DNA from: Methanomicrobiales archaeon
GTDB lineage: Archaea > Halobacteriota > Methanomicrobia > Methanomicrobiales > JACTUA01
Assembly (NCBI GenBank): GCA_028678965.1
Contig: JAJRCM010000022.1
Coordinates: 1 to 17,399 of the forward strand
Reading direction: 5' to 3'
DNA: 17,399 nt
A program made the translations under genes and the position numbers. Every line of letters begins with the position of its first letter. Within the stretch, counting starts at the first letter, position 1. Below are positions 1 through 7,245 of the stretch, in pieces. The notes beneath the pieces are model-generated. The model worked only from the letters and a program-made list of their open reading frames with translations. It searched no databases and was not told where the DNA came from.

Positions 1-1214
1 ACCTCTGGTATCGGATCGATGATCAGGCGGTCTTTTCGGTCGGGAGCGAGCGGTACCCGTTTACCATAGGTGAGAGCGAGGTGACGCCTCCGCAGCATCT
101 CCTCCATCATCTGTTGGGGATGGGCATAGGAAGCCTCTGGGATAAGGCCGATCATGTCATCGATGGATCGCCCATGATACATCAGCACCCTGACTCCCTG
201 GAGGGAAAGGAGACAGGGATTCTCCACCCAGATACAGTTGCGGGGGAATCCTGTTCTGAAGATCTCGGGGATGGCTGGTTGCGGCTCGATTCCCCGGACC
301 ATATCGTGATTCCCCGGTGAGAGGACAATGGCGAGACGGGAGGGGAGCGCCGCGAGCATCTCCCCCAACTTCTTATACTGCTCGTAGATATCCTTGATCA
401 CAAGTTCCGAGTCCTGATTGGGGTACACGCCAATGCCATCCACCAGGTCGCCGGCAATGAGGAGATACTGAGCATCGCTCCCCTCCAGCCAGTCTGCAAA
501 GCGCTGCCATTCCTTCTCCATAAAGGCATTGCTTCCCACGTGGATATCGGAAATGAATACCGCGGTACCTGGCTGCTCACTATGATAGGGGGCATGGGTG
601 AGAGGAATATCCGGACGGAGAAGGGTATCTGCAAAGAAGAGTTTCCCATCACTGGAGAGCTTCCCCCTCACCCCAATCACTTCATCGGGGACGATACGTT
701 CTGCTTCCGCAAAAACCGGGCGATCCTTGTTGAAGAGAATGGCGATTTGACCGGTAGTATCTTCCAGATCGAGAAGACGGTGGCCATTGGTGGTCGTACG
801 GATATCTCCCACCAGCCCGACTATGGTACATTCCTGCTGCCGATAGAGGGAATTTCTGGAGAGTGCCTGGATGGGTAAGGCTGGTGTCCTTGCCCGGATC
901 ATCTCTCCCAGATGGTTGTACCGGTCCCGGAAGTAGTAAAGAAAATCCTCGAAATTTCCTCCGGACGTGGAGGATCCATCCCCTCCCTTGAGAACTTCAA
1001 GTGCAGGTTCGGGAAGGAATCTGACCCCGTCCCGTTCTGCTTTCATACCGGGTATGTGGCAGGCAGAGACCACCACCGTATTACAGGGGAGGTGAGCGAT
1101 GATCTGTTCGATGAGTGCCGGATCGTTGCGTGCCACCAGGTAGTTCACCACATCGGGATGAACCTGCCGCCGGGTAGTGAGGAAACGCTGGACGATCTCC
1201 TGTGCACCGAGCAT
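1..1214 (-). CDS. polB: DNA polymerase D (family D) small subunit DP1, C-terminus cut by window edge
   Basis: This is the small, MRE11-like 3'-5' proofreading exonuclease subunit of the replicative archaeal DNA polymerase D; its partner DP2 carries the polymerase site and is not in the window. Reading the minus strand gives 404 residues without a stop before the edge; family members are usually near 480-500, so the C-terminus is missing. A helical N-terminus is followed by an OB-fold region (about 120-200, containing LLDLEDTTGQIAIL) and the calcineurin-like phosphoesterase domain. The metal motifs are intact: SDIHVGS (222-228), GDLVDG (255-260), GNHD (301-304) and YHGRS (346-350). The last histidine motif (GHxH) lies beyond the edge. 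The start ATG at 1214 has no good Shine-Dalgarno site, but a TATA element lies about 25-30 bases upstream, which suggests a leaderless transcript. The gene diverges from the signal peptidase gene. The identity is firm. Confidence 0.95.
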   Translation of the reverse strand, partial: MLGAQEIVQRFLTTRRQVHPDVVNYLVARNDPALIEQIIAHLPCNTVVVSACHIPGMKAERDGVRFLPEPALEVLKGGDGSSTSGGNFEDFLYYFRDRYNHLGEMIRARTPALPIQALSRNSLYRQQECTIVGLVGDIRTTTNGHRLLDLEDTTGQIAILFNKDRPVFAEAERIVPDEVIGVRGKLSSDGKLFFADTLLRPDIPLTHAPYHSEQPGTAVFISDIHVGSNAFMEKEWQRFADWLEGSDAQYLLIAGDLVDGIGVYPNQDSELVIKDIYEQYKKLGEMLAALPSRLAIVLSPGNHDMVRGIEPQPAIPEIFRTGFPRNCIWVENPCLLSLQGVRVLMYHGRSIDDMIGLIPEASYAHPQQMMEEMLRRRHLALTYGKRVPLAPDRKDRLIIDPIPE

Positions 1215-1238
1215 CACTGAGATATGGTAACGGGCGGG

Positions 1239-1244
1239 TATAAG
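1239..1244 (-). promoter_or_regulatory. TATA element for the polymerase D small subunit gene
   Basis: On the minus strand the element reads CTTATA and sits 25-30 bases before the ATG at 1214. At the usual archaeal TATA-to-start-site distance, transcription would begin at or next to the start codon. This fits the lack of a ribosome binding site. The call rests on pattern and spacing only. Confidence 0.45.
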
Positions 1245-1278
1245 GGATTCCCTCGCTCTCCCGTGACGGTGAGGAGGG

Positions 1279-1284
1279 TATATC
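1279..1284 (+). promoter_or_regulatory. TATA element for the signal peptidase / RNase III-like operon
   Basis: GTATATCTC is centred about 32 bases before the ATG at 1314, predicting a leader of under ten bases. It is divergent from, and about 35 bases away from, the TATA element of the polymerase subunit gene. The call rests on pattern and spacing only. Confidence 0.45.
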
Positions 1285-1313
1285 TCCAGAGGAGTTGAAT
1301 TAGTGAAGGAACA

Positions 1314-2021
1314 ATGGAAGGCCTTGAAAAAGTCCGCAGGGCATTCAACCGCTTCCAGAATAGCTCGAATCCCGTCATATCTCTCCTCCGGGATTTGATC
1401 TGGGTGGCGATGGTAGTAGGCGGGATTGCACTCTCCCTGTACCTGGTGTGTGGGACTTGGCCAGCGGTGGTAACTGTTGAGTCAGAGAGCATGGTTCCCC
1501 ACATGAATGTTGGTGATCTTGTGTTCGTCGTGGAAGAGAACCGTCTCCGTAGTCTCCAGACATGGGAAGGAGGAAAGGAGGATGGGTATATGGCATTCGG
1601 TGACTTCGGTGATGTGGTCATCTACCGGCCGAATGGCTACGACGCGGTACACCCCATTATCCACCGTGCGATGTACCGGATGGAGAACGGAGAGGTGCGA
1701 CAGATCCCGATACGGGTAAATAATCAGGTGTTGGTACGCAATCTCACTGCCCCCCACGCAGGCTATATTACCAAAGGAGATAATAATGCCAACATCGACC
1801 AGGTGGGAGCTATCAGCGGCCTCGGACCGATTGAACCGGTGAAGGATGAATGGATAGTGGGTAAGGCATTCATTGCAGTGCCACTTCTTGGCTATCCCGC
1901 CCTCCATCTCTACGAGTTTGCCGCAATCATCCTGGCCATCCTGCTTCTCCATGAGATCTTTTTATCTTCGAGGGGAGGTGAAGAACAACCACGGGGAGAG
2001 AGAAAGAAACGTCAACGCTGA
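1314..2021 (+). CDS. sec11: Signal peptidase I, archaeal/ER (Sec11) type
   Basis: This is a membrane serine protease (family S26B) that removes signal peptides from proteins exported by Sec, with its active site outside the cytoplasmic membrane. The 235 residues hold an N-terminal membrane segment (about 28-50), the catalytic serine S59 in SESMVP, and H117 in the IIHRAM box. In this Ser-His-Asp class, histidine replaces the bacterial general-base lysine. The GDNN box with D156 and a second aspartate D162 follows. A second hydrophobic segment (about 192-217) and a basic tail (GERKKRQR) close the protein, so it may span the membrane twice, with both ends inside. The start ATG is preceded by GAAGGA and a TATA element about 32 bases upstream. 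The RNase III-like gene follows after about 18 bases and is probably cotranscribed. A likely client in this window is the COG1361 surface protein at 13253. Confidence 0.93.
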   Translation: MEGLEKVRRAFNRFQNSSNPVISLLRDLIWVAMVVGGIALSLYLVCGTWPAVVTVESESMVPHMNVGDLVFVVEENRLRSLQTWEGGKEDGYMAFGDFGDVVIYRPNGYDAVHPIIHRAMYRMENGEVRQIPIRVNNQVLVRNLTAPHAGYITKGDNNANIDQVGAISGLGPIEPVKDEWIVGKAFIAVPLLGYPALHLYEFAAIILAILLLHEIFLSSRGGEEQPRGERKKRQR

Positions 2022-2039
2022 AATTCCACGGTGGTACTA

Positions 2040-2747
2040 ATGCATCGCAGTCTGCGCTGGAAAGATGTGGGGATTGAGGAGAAACTTGAACGTCTGCACA
2101 GCTGCGTCATCCAGTTACTTCAGAAAGCCCCACCTGCTCGCTCCAGCGAACGGGAGAAATTCACCCGCTGGGGAGAAAATCTGCAGGAGCTCCGTAGGAA
2201 AATCGCAGACATCAGAGAGCAGGTACTCCCTCTCCTTGAGCGGGATCTCGGGAATTCCCTTGTCTCAGGGGAGATCCTTTTTCTCGCCCTGTTCCAGCCC
2301 AGTACAAGGAACCTTTTCTCTGAGATTGAGGTCCACCTCCAGAGGGGAGGCACCTGTGCACTGACGCCGTTGGAGCTAGGAGAACTGGCCCTCCTTCCGG
2401 AAAGTGCAAAGACCCTTGCCTGGGTGGGGGATGCTGCCCTCAGCCTTGCAGTTCTCAACCAGATCTGGGTACCCTCGATTACCCGGGTTGGAGAGCTGAC
2501 TGAGAAGAGAAAGGAGTACGTCCAGAATACCAATCTTGCACGGTTGTGTGATCGATGGGAACTCTACGAGCACCGGCTCCATCTCGATCCTCCATCTGAT
2601 CCCACGACTCTCACCCGAGAAACGGTGGACCATCTGAAAGGGACACTGGTCGAAGCCATTTTCGGGATTCTCTTTCTCGCTGGAGGAGTGACGGCGGTGG
2701 CGGACGCCATCCCCCTTCTCCAACCTCCTCATCAGAAAGAGAGTTGA
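2040..2747 (+). CDS. Ribonuclease III-domain protein, Mini-III-like, with N-terminal extension
   Basis: This is a probable double-strand-specific endoribonuclease or an RNA-binding relative; its substrate is unknown. Its 235 residues fall into a helical N-terminal half with no recognised domain (about 1-115) and a C-terminal RNase III fold (about 118-225). The fold shows LAWVGDAAL, with D131 matching the second metal-binding acidic residue, then EKRKEYVQNTNLARL and GTLVEAIFG, with E205 matching the last one. The other two classical acidic positions are replaced by Ala and Thr, which as I recall is the pattern of bacterial Mini-III (MrnC). There is no double-stranded-RNA-binding domain. I chose the ATG at 2040 because GGTGGT lies about five bases before it; an in-frame GTG at 2031 would add three residues. 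The gene lies about 18 bases after the signal peptidase gene. The fold is fairly sure, the activity is not. Confidence 0.72.
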   Translation: MHRSLRWKDVGIEEKLERLHSCVIQLLQKAPPARSSEREKFTRWGENLQELRRKIADIREQVLPLLERDLGNSLVSGEILFLALFQPSTRNLFSEIEVHLQRGGTCALTPLELGELALLPESAKTLAWVGDAALSLAVLNQIWVPSITRVGELTEKRKEYVQNTNLARLCDRWELYEHRLHLDPPSDPTTLTRETVDHLKGTLVEAIFGILFLAGGVTAVADAIPLLQPPHQKES

Positions 2748-2750
2748 TAT

Positions 2751-3050
2751 TCAGAGGTAGGTGAGAGCCTCCCGTACCAGCATACCCTCCCTGATACCAC
2801 AGGTGGTGGCGGTGCGATTGGCCTCTTTGATGATGCCATTGAGCAGGTCATCAAGGGTAGTAATAACATCACCCCGTGATGGACGGACGCGGGCAGCGGG
2901 ATACGCGAACCGGTCAAGGGCAAGGACATCGAACGCCCCGCATCCAACCATACCCTTGTCGGTGACAATCATGACAATCGCCAGCGGGCCAAGGGAGATG
3001 GTATAGCCGGTGGCATTTTTATGGGGGAGGATGACAATCTCCTGGTTCAT
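2751..3050 (-). CDS. DUF1805 family protein (YunC-like)
   Basis: This is a 99-residue single-domain protein of unknown biochemical function, related to Bacillus YunC and common in methanogens. It is recognised by the core VTDKGMVGCGAFDV (about 29-42), the segment TLDDLLNGIIKEAN (about 65-78) and the closing GIREGMLVREAL (about 86-97), all typical of DUF1805. It has no signal peptide or membrane segment, so it is probably cytosolic. The frame stays open to a further ATG at 3110. I chose the start at 3050 because AGGGAA lies just before it, a TATA element lies about 35 bases upstream, and the protein then begins where relatives begin. The gene converges on the RNase III-like gene with a gap of 3 bases and diverges from cofH. 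Confidence 0.82.
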   Translation of the reverse strand: MNQEIVILPHKNATGYTISLGPLAIVMIVTDKGMVGCGAFDVLALDRFAYPAARVRPSRGDVITTLDDLLNGIIKEANRTATTCGIREGMLVREALTYL

Positions 3051-3080
3051 AGTGTTCCCTCTGGAAATATACCCCCTTTT

Positions 3081-3090
3081 TTTATAAAAG
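3081..3090 (-). promoter_or_regulatory. TATA element for the DUF1805 gene
   Basis: On the minus strand this reads CTTTTATAAA, followed by an A-rich tract. Its centre is about 36 bases before the ATG at 3050, so the predicted leader is about ten bases, just enough for the AGGGAA ribosome binding site. Confidence 0.5.
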
Positions 3091-3112
3091 CCCTTTTCAA
3101 TACTATCCATAG

Positions 3113-3119
3113 CTATAAT
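3113..3119 (+). promoter_or_regulatory. Possible TATA element for cofH
   Basis: CTATAAT lies about 77 bases before the cofH ATG, which would give a leader of about 50 bases. A weaker AT-rich site (CTTTATTCC, near 3170) is too close to the start to be preferred. The call rests on pattern only. Confidence 0.3.
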
Positions 3120-3192
3120 GTGACGGGGGAATACTCTATTGTAATCAGGCGGAGGCGCACGTCGCTATCTTTATTCCAGACGGTGATTTCAG

Positions 3193-4284
3193 ATGAGGAA
3201 GTCAGCGATCAGGACGCTCCTTACGGATACACTTGCAGGTCATCGTCTCTCTGAAGAGGAGGGATTACAATTACTGCGGGTGCGGGAGCGGGAGGTCTGG
3301 GACATCGCCCGAGCTGCCGACCAGGCTAGGGAGAAAAAAGCAGGGAATGTGGTCACCTATGTGAGGAACCAAAATATCAATGTCACCAACCTCTGCGTTA
3401 ACGCTTGCGGGTTCTGCGGTTTCAGTAAAAAACGGGGTGATAAAGGGGTTTATTTCTTTGACAGAGCAACCATCCAGGATAAGGCGACCCTCGCGAAAGA
3501 GCGGGGGGTGACGGAAATCTGTACGGTGAGTGGTCTTCACCCCGATTTCACCGTCCAGTCATACCTGGATATCTATTCTTGGATACGTGAGAAAGCCCCC
3601 CATGTGCATATCCATGCGAGCAACCCCATGGAAGTTGCCTATGCGGCACGGCGGAGTGGCTTGACAACAGATGAAGTGCTGCGCCAGATGAAAGGGGTAG
3701 GCCTGAACTCATTATGCGGGACTGCAGCGGAGATACTGGACGATGAAGTACGAAATGTCATCTGCCCGCAGAAGATTGACACCGCAACGTGGATACGTAT
3801 CATCAGGGAAGCCCACCGCCTGGGAATCCCCTCCACCGCCACCATCATGTACGGCGCGTATGAGGGTGAGATGGCAAGGATACGGCACCTCAGCATCCTC
3901 CGCCAGATCCAAGACGAAACCCAGGGATTCACAGAATTCGTCCCCCTCTCCTTTATCCATATGAATACTCCCCTCTTTAAGAAGGGAATCGCCAACGCAG
4001 GAGCGACGGGAAGAGAGGATCTTCTGATGTATGCAGTCTCCCGCTTGTTTCTCGACAATTTCAGGAATATCCAGGTCTCGTGGGTCAAGCTGGGAATCAA
4101 GATGGCCCAGCTGGGACTGCTCAGCGGGGCGAACGATCTTGGCGGTACCATGTTCGAAGAGAGCATCTCCCGGGATGCGGGGGCCAAACATACGGATTAC
4201 CTCGACCCACAAGAAATGGGGCGGGTAGCGAACGATATCGGGCGATCCCTCCGCCAAAGGACGACCCTCTACCAGTTAATCTAA
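3193..4284 (+). CDS. cofH: FO synthase subunit 2, CofH (radical SAM 4-hydroxyphenyl transferase)
   Basis: CofH is a radical SAM enzyme that joins the hydroxyphenyl part of L-tyrosine to 5-amino-6-(D-ribitylamino)uracil; CofG then closes the ring to give FO, the deazaflavin chromophore of coenzyme F420. The 363 residues match the family length. The iron-sulfur motif CX3CX2C is C68, C72, C75 within VTNLCVNACGFCGF. It is followed by the SAM barrel (ICTVSGLHPD, HASNPMEV, ATIMYGAYEG) and the C-terminal NDLGGTMFEESISRDAGA region, which marks CofH rather than CofG. cofG is not in the window. The start ATG is preceded by GGTGAT at about six bases. The gene diverges from the DUF1805 gene and its last 9 bases overlap the convergent flavoprotein gene. 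Its substrate is shared with RibH, encoded at 9729. Confidence 0.95.
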   Translation: MRKSAIRTLLTDTLAGHRLSEEEGLQLLRVREREVWDIARAADQAREKKAGNVVTYVRNQNINVTNLCVNACGFCGFSKKRGDKGVYFFDRATIQDKATLAKERGVTEICTVSGLHPDFTVQSYLDIYSWIREKAPHVHIHASNPMEVAYAARRSGLTTDEVLRQMKGVGLNSLCGTAAEILDDEVRNVICPQKIDTATWIRIIREAHRLGIPSTATIMYGAYEGEMARIRHLSILRQIQDETQGFTEFVPLSFIHMNTPLFKKGIANAGATGREDLLMYAVSRLFLDNFRNIQVSWVKLGIKMAQLGLLSGANDLGGTMFEESISRDAGAKHTDYLDPQEMGRVANDIGRSLRQRTTLYQLI

Positions 4285-4827
4285 AGGTCTGAGTAATTTT
4301 ACTATTTTTTTTCCGATATCCTGTGCCCGTTTAACCGCCTGCGCATCCTTCAGCACTTCACCAGGCAGGTACCCCTTGCCTGCCACCCCGCCCATGTATC
4401 CGAATTCATGGGAACTAAAGAAACCCTCGATAGTTTGGAGTGCCCGGTTCCCTCCCTTATCTGCACAGCAGGTGACTGCCACTCCCTTCCTCCCCGCCAG
4501 TTTGCGGTCATGGTACAGGGAGTAGGTCCGGTCAATAAAATTTTTCAGATGACCACAGATGTCATAATAATACGTAGGTCCACCCAGAATCAGGATCTCG
4601 CACTCCATTACCTGGGCGATGATTGGTGCCCAGTCATCATCCTGGATAACGCACACTTTTTCTTTCTTACAATTCTCGCATCCCAGACAGGGTTTGATAT
4701 GCTTGCCCGCAAGTGAGATGAACTCGTTATCAATTCCCGCCCGGGTGCACTGGTCAAGTATGATCTTGATGAGTTGCGAGGTATTTCCTTCCTTCCGCAT
4801 GCTGCCCGAGATGCCGAGCACATTCAT
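4276..4827 (-). CDS. Isf-type iron-sulfur flavoprotein / NADPH-dependent FMN reductase family
   Basis: This is a 183-residue flavodoxin-fold protein expected to bind FMN and an iron-sulfur cluster and to pass electrons between ferredoxin-like carriers and oxidants such as oxygen or peroxide; that role comes from Methanosarcina Isf and is inferred here. The FMN phosphate loop is GISGSMRKEGNTSQ (5-18). The compact cysteine motif is C47, C50, C53, C59 (CX2CX2CX5C), within the Isf spacing. GGPTYYYDICGHLKNFIDRT (about 82-101) is the second FMN-contacting region. The gene is the last of three minus-strand genes: the upstream GIY-YIG-like gene ends 12 bases before it, and that stop overlaps a GGTGATGA ribosome binding site. 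Its end overlaps the 3' end of cofH by 9 bases. The physiological partner is unknown. Confidence 0.82.
   Translation of the reverse strand: MNVLGISGSMRKEGNTSQLIKIILDQCTRAGIDNEFISLAGKHIKPCLGCENCKKEKVCVIQDDDWAPIIAQVMECEILILGGPTYYYDICGHLKNFIDRTYSLYHDRKLAGRKGVAVTCCADKGGNRALQTIEGFFSSHEFGYMGGVAGKGYLPGEVLKDAQAVKRAQDIGKKIVKLLRPLD
4305..4312 (+). terminator. T8 run, likely transcription terminator for cofH
   Basis: Eight T residues begin 20 bases after the cofH stop. Archaeal RNA polymerase commonly stops at such U-tracts without a hairpin. The run lies inside the convergent flavoprotein gene, where the minus strand codes for lysines near its C-terminus, so the composition could also simply reflect coding. 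Confidence 0.45.
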
Positions 4828-4839
4828 ACTCTCTCATCA

Positions 4840-5280
4840 TCACCAATCGGTATTGATACTTTTGATAACAGGCACAAGGCCAAGTGCCGTAAATACAGAC
4901 CGGGTCTCATCGAGCGGGTTATGACGACGGTGAAAAAGGTGCGTGGCACAGCGGCAGTCGCTGGCCCCAAAACCAGCATCTCCGTCGATGCAAATACGGC
5001 GTGCCAGAAAGCACTCAAGTTTATCTTGCGTTGGGCCGCAGATGGCGTAGCGAAGGTGGAAATGAGGGCTGGTGAGGAGGTGGTCAATATGCCATCGTGG
5101 AGGCCGATCATGGTAGTGATAGAGAGTGACATGGCGCTGAACCCGCGCAAAACCACCGGGGCCCAGTGCCGAACCCACGTACCCATGCCACCCCTTCGCG
5201 AACCGGAGAGTACCGAGCGCCCCGATTCGGAGGAGGCATTCATCGTTCTCAAACAGGAGGATGTAGACACCTTCAGTCAT
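4840..5280 (-). CDS. DUF123 / GIY-YIG-like protein (COG1833)
   Basis: This is a 146-residue protein of the archaeal DUF123 family, a distant GIY-YIG nuclease relative; no reaction has been assigned that I know of. The family pattern is clear: GVYILLF near residue 4, an Arg-Gly pair region (LRIGALGTLRF), GWHGYVGSALG (about 30-40) in place of the YIG half of the motif, an RVQRHV arginine helix, RWHIDHLL (about 62-69), an ECFLA glutamate segment and GFGASDCRCATHLF (about 103-116), with conserved Cys and His that could bind metal. The start ATG overlaps the end of the upstream hydrolase gene by 8 bases (ATGACTGA), preceded by GGGGATGA, so translation is probably coupled. In other archaea DUF123 can occur next to or fused with endonuclease III; here it sits between a hydrolase and a flavoprotein. 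Confidence 0.8.
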   Translation of the reverse strand: MTEGVYILLFENDECLLRIGALGTLRFAKGWHGYVGSALGPGGFARVQRHVTLYHYHDRPPRWHIDHLLTSPHFHLRYAICGPTQDKLECFLARRICIDGDAGFGASDCRCATHLFHRRHNPLDETRSVFTALGLVPVIKSINTDW

Positions 5281-5875
5281 TCATCCCCACAATCATCTGG
5301 CGTGCAGCCTCGATATGCCGATCCCCCCCTTCTTCCACCGGAACACCGTGGCCCGGATAGAGAGATCGCACCCTGAGACTGGCGAGACGGCTGATGGATT
5401 GTCTGAGATGCTCGAGGCTTCCCCCCGGGAGATCATATCGCCCGAATGAGCCCTCGGTAAAGACCGTGTCCCCGCTGAAGAGTGCCCCCGATGCCTGATC
5501 ATAGAGACAGATACTCCCCCGAGTGTGACCGGGCGTGTGGAGTACCTGGAGTGAGCCGATGGTGTCTCCTTCAGAAAGGAGACGATCCGGGCGTACCGGG
5601 GGCGCTCGCTCCCCAAACATCAGGGCAACACTCTCTAGGTCATCAGTGAGAGCGGGTGCATCGAGGGTATGGATGGCGATAGTCGCCCCGCACATCTTGC
5701 TGATTTCAGGAAGATAGGCAGTGTGATCATAATGGCAGTGAGTCAGAACGATAGTAGTAATCCTATCCCGGTGGGGTGCCACCGCCATAGGAATAGCTCC
5801 CGCATCAATCAGGATAGTATCGATTACGTAGGCGTTGGCGAAGGCCATTTTCCCGGGTATCCACCGGACCGGCAT
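5273..5875 (-). CDS. Metallo-beta-lactamase fold hydrolase (glyoxalase II-like)
   Basis: This is a probable zinc-dependent hydrolase of the glyoxalase II-like group; the substrate cannot be read from the sequence. With the start at 5875 it has 200 residues and all metal ligands: HCHYDH (46-51), H117 in HTPGHTRGS, D136 in FSGDTVF and H176 in YPGHGVP. The open frame runs to 6040, but the extra 55 residues are antisense to the thiC N-terminus and do not resemble the family, whereas MPVRWIPG followed by NAYVID and DAG is a typical start. A second candidate ATG is at 5848. No clear ribosome binding site stands before either. The gene is first in a three-gene minus-strand operon and overlaps the next gene by 8 bases. 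It diverges from thiC. Confidence 0.82.
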   Translation of the reverse strand: MPVRWIPGKMAFANAYVIDTILIDAGAIPMAVAPHRDRITTIVLTHCHYDHTAYLPEISKMCGATIAIHTLDAPALTDDLESVALMFGERAPPVRPDRLLSEGDTIGSLQVLHTPGHTRGSICLYDQASGALFSGDTVFTEGSFGRYDLPGGSLEHLRQSISRLASLRVRSLYPGHGVPVEEGGDRHIEAARQMIVGMND

Positions 5876-5900
5876 GCAGAATAATAATCTCTCCCACCAA

Positions 5901-7190
5901 ATGTCTCTTATGCATGCCCTGATCCGTGAGTGTAGAGCGGGGATCCCCAAAGAGGTGGAAGCCATGGCACGGAAGGAAGGGCTGTCATCCAATACCCTGG
6001 CGCATGCTATTGCCATGGGGAAGGTAAGTGTTCCGGCCAATCCCCGTCATTGCAGATCAGCGGTCGCTATTGGCGAAGGGTGCCTTGTTAAGGTGAATGT
6101 TAACATCGGCACCTCCGCCCAGCGGTGCGATCATGTTCTTGAGGTTGAGAAAGCGAAGGCAGCAATATCCTGCGGTGCCGATACCCTGATGGACCTTTCG
6201 ACGGCCGGAGATATTCCCTCCCTCAGACGGCAGATCCTCTCACTGGGGGTTCCAATGGGAACAGTCCCTATATACGAAGCAGTCAGGCGTTCTGGTAATG
6301 CCGTGGATGTGGACGCAGATCTACTCTTCCAGGTGATACGGGAGCACTGCAAGGACGGGGTTGATTTCCTTACCCTCCATTGCGGGGTCAACCTGGAGGC
6401 ATTGGAAGCCCTCCGGTCCGATCCTCGGCTCATGGGGGTAGTGAGCAGGGGCGGAGCATTTCACCTCGCTCGAATGGTGCAGAATGGGGAGGAAAACCCC
6501 CTTTTTTCAGAATTCCAATACCTGCTTGAGATCCTGGATGAGTATGAGGTTGTTATCAGCCTGGGTGATGGGATGCGGCCAGGATGCATCCATGATGCCG
6601 GGCGGCTCGCAAAGAGCATTGAATACCTGGCAATTGGCCGGCTCTCCCGACAGTGCCTGGATCATGGTATACAGCGTTTCATTGAAGGGCCCGGGCATAT
6701 CCCTCTTCCCCAGGTGGGTTACAACATCCGTATGATCAAAGAGCTTACTGACCAGGCACCGCTCTATCTTCTCGGTCCGGTGGTCACCGACATCGCCGCA
6801 GGGTATGATCATGTCGTTGCTGCCATGGGAAGCGTGGTCGCCTGCTGCCATGGGGCAGATTTCCTGTGCATGGTCTCTCCCAGTGAACACCTCGCCCTCC
6901 CTCGGGTGGACGACATCGTTGAAGGAACAAGGGTGACCAGGATCGCAGCGCACATCGGAGACTGTGTGAAGCGGGGCGAGGCCTGGCAGAGAACGAGGGA
7001 GCTGCCCCTTGTTGAAGCCCGTCGCGATCTGGACTGGGAGTCCCAGTTCCGGGAAGCAATGTTCGGTGAGCATGCACGGAGCATTCACGGCCGTGATGGG
7101 GCAGTTGAGACCTGTTCCATGTGTGGGGACCTGTGTGCCATCAAATTGGTGAAGGAAATATTCGAAAAAAATCATAAACAGCGTGAATAA
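5901..7190 (+). CDS. thiC: Phosphomethylpyrimidine synthase ThiC, short form (possibly a BzaF-like paralog)
   Basis: ThiC is a radical SAM enzyme that converts aminoimidazole ribotide (AIR) into hydroxymethylpyrimidine phosphate for thiamine. From 5901 it has 429 residues, the short form seen in archaea and clostridia, without the N-terminal extension of proteobacterial ThiC. Family blocks: KVNVNIGTS, ADTLMDLSTAGDI, GTVPIYEA, LHCGV, VSRGG, ISLGDGMRPGC, IEGPGHIPL, GPVVTDIAAGYDHV and SPSEHLALP. The C-terminal cluster motif is C405, C408, C412 (CX2CX3C) instead of the canonical CX2CX4C. Start choice is uncertain: in-frame ATGs occur at 5835, 5874, 5901 and 5910, none with a clear ribosome binding site; 5901 gives MSLMHALI, a typical N-terminus. 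The first two candidates would overlap the divergent hydrolase gene. A related enzyme, BzaF/HbiS, makes 5-hydroxybenzimidazole from AIR and cannot be excluded. Confidence 0.85.
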   Translation: MSLMHALIRECRAGIPKEVEAMARKEGLSSNTLAHAIAMGKVSVPANPRHCRSAVAIGEGCLVKVNVNIGTSAQRCDHVLEVEKAKAAISCGADTLMDLSTAGDIPSLRRQILSLGVPMGTVPIYEAVRRSGNAVDVDADLLFQVIREHCKDGVDFLTLHCGVNLEALEALRSDPRLMGVVSRGGAFHLARMVQNGEENPLFSEFQYLLEILDEYEVVISLGDGMRPGCIHDAGRLAKSIEYLAIGRLSRQCLDHGIQRFIEGPGHIPLPQVGYNIRMIKELTDQAPLYLLGPVVTDIAAGYDHVVAAMGSVVACCHGADFLCMVSPSEHLALPRVDDIVEGTRVTRIAAHIGDCVKRGEAWQRTRELPLVEARRDLDWESQFREAMFGEHARSIHGRDGAVETCSMCGDLCAIKLVKEIFEKNHKQRE

Positions 7191-7240
7191 AATCATTATA
7201 TCGATGATAAAAAAGGGTAAGGTAGCATTCCAGCTGTAAC

Positions 7241-7245
7241 TTTTT
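7241..7245 (+). terminator. Short T-run, possible thiC terminator
   Basis: Five T residues (AACTTTTTCTA) lie about 50 bases after the thiC stop, with no stable hairpin just before them. This is a weak but position-appropriate archaeal U-tract terminator. Confidence 0.3.

Noticed and set aside
540..1220. Plus-strand open frames (540-878 and 912-1220)
   Set aside because: They are antisense to the polymerase D small subunit, whose motifs are intact; no family features or ribosome binding sites.
4774..5376. 200-codon plus-strand open frame
   Set aside because: Antisense to the DUF123 gene and parts of its neighbours; no recognisable domain.
5876..6040. N-terminal extension of the metallo-hydrolase to 6040
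   Set aside because: The extra residues are antisense to thiC and do not look like the family; MPVRWIPG is a typical start.
6507..7196. 229-codon minus-strand open frame opposite thiC
   Set aside because: It is a mirror of a conserved thiC coding region; the translation shows no domain.
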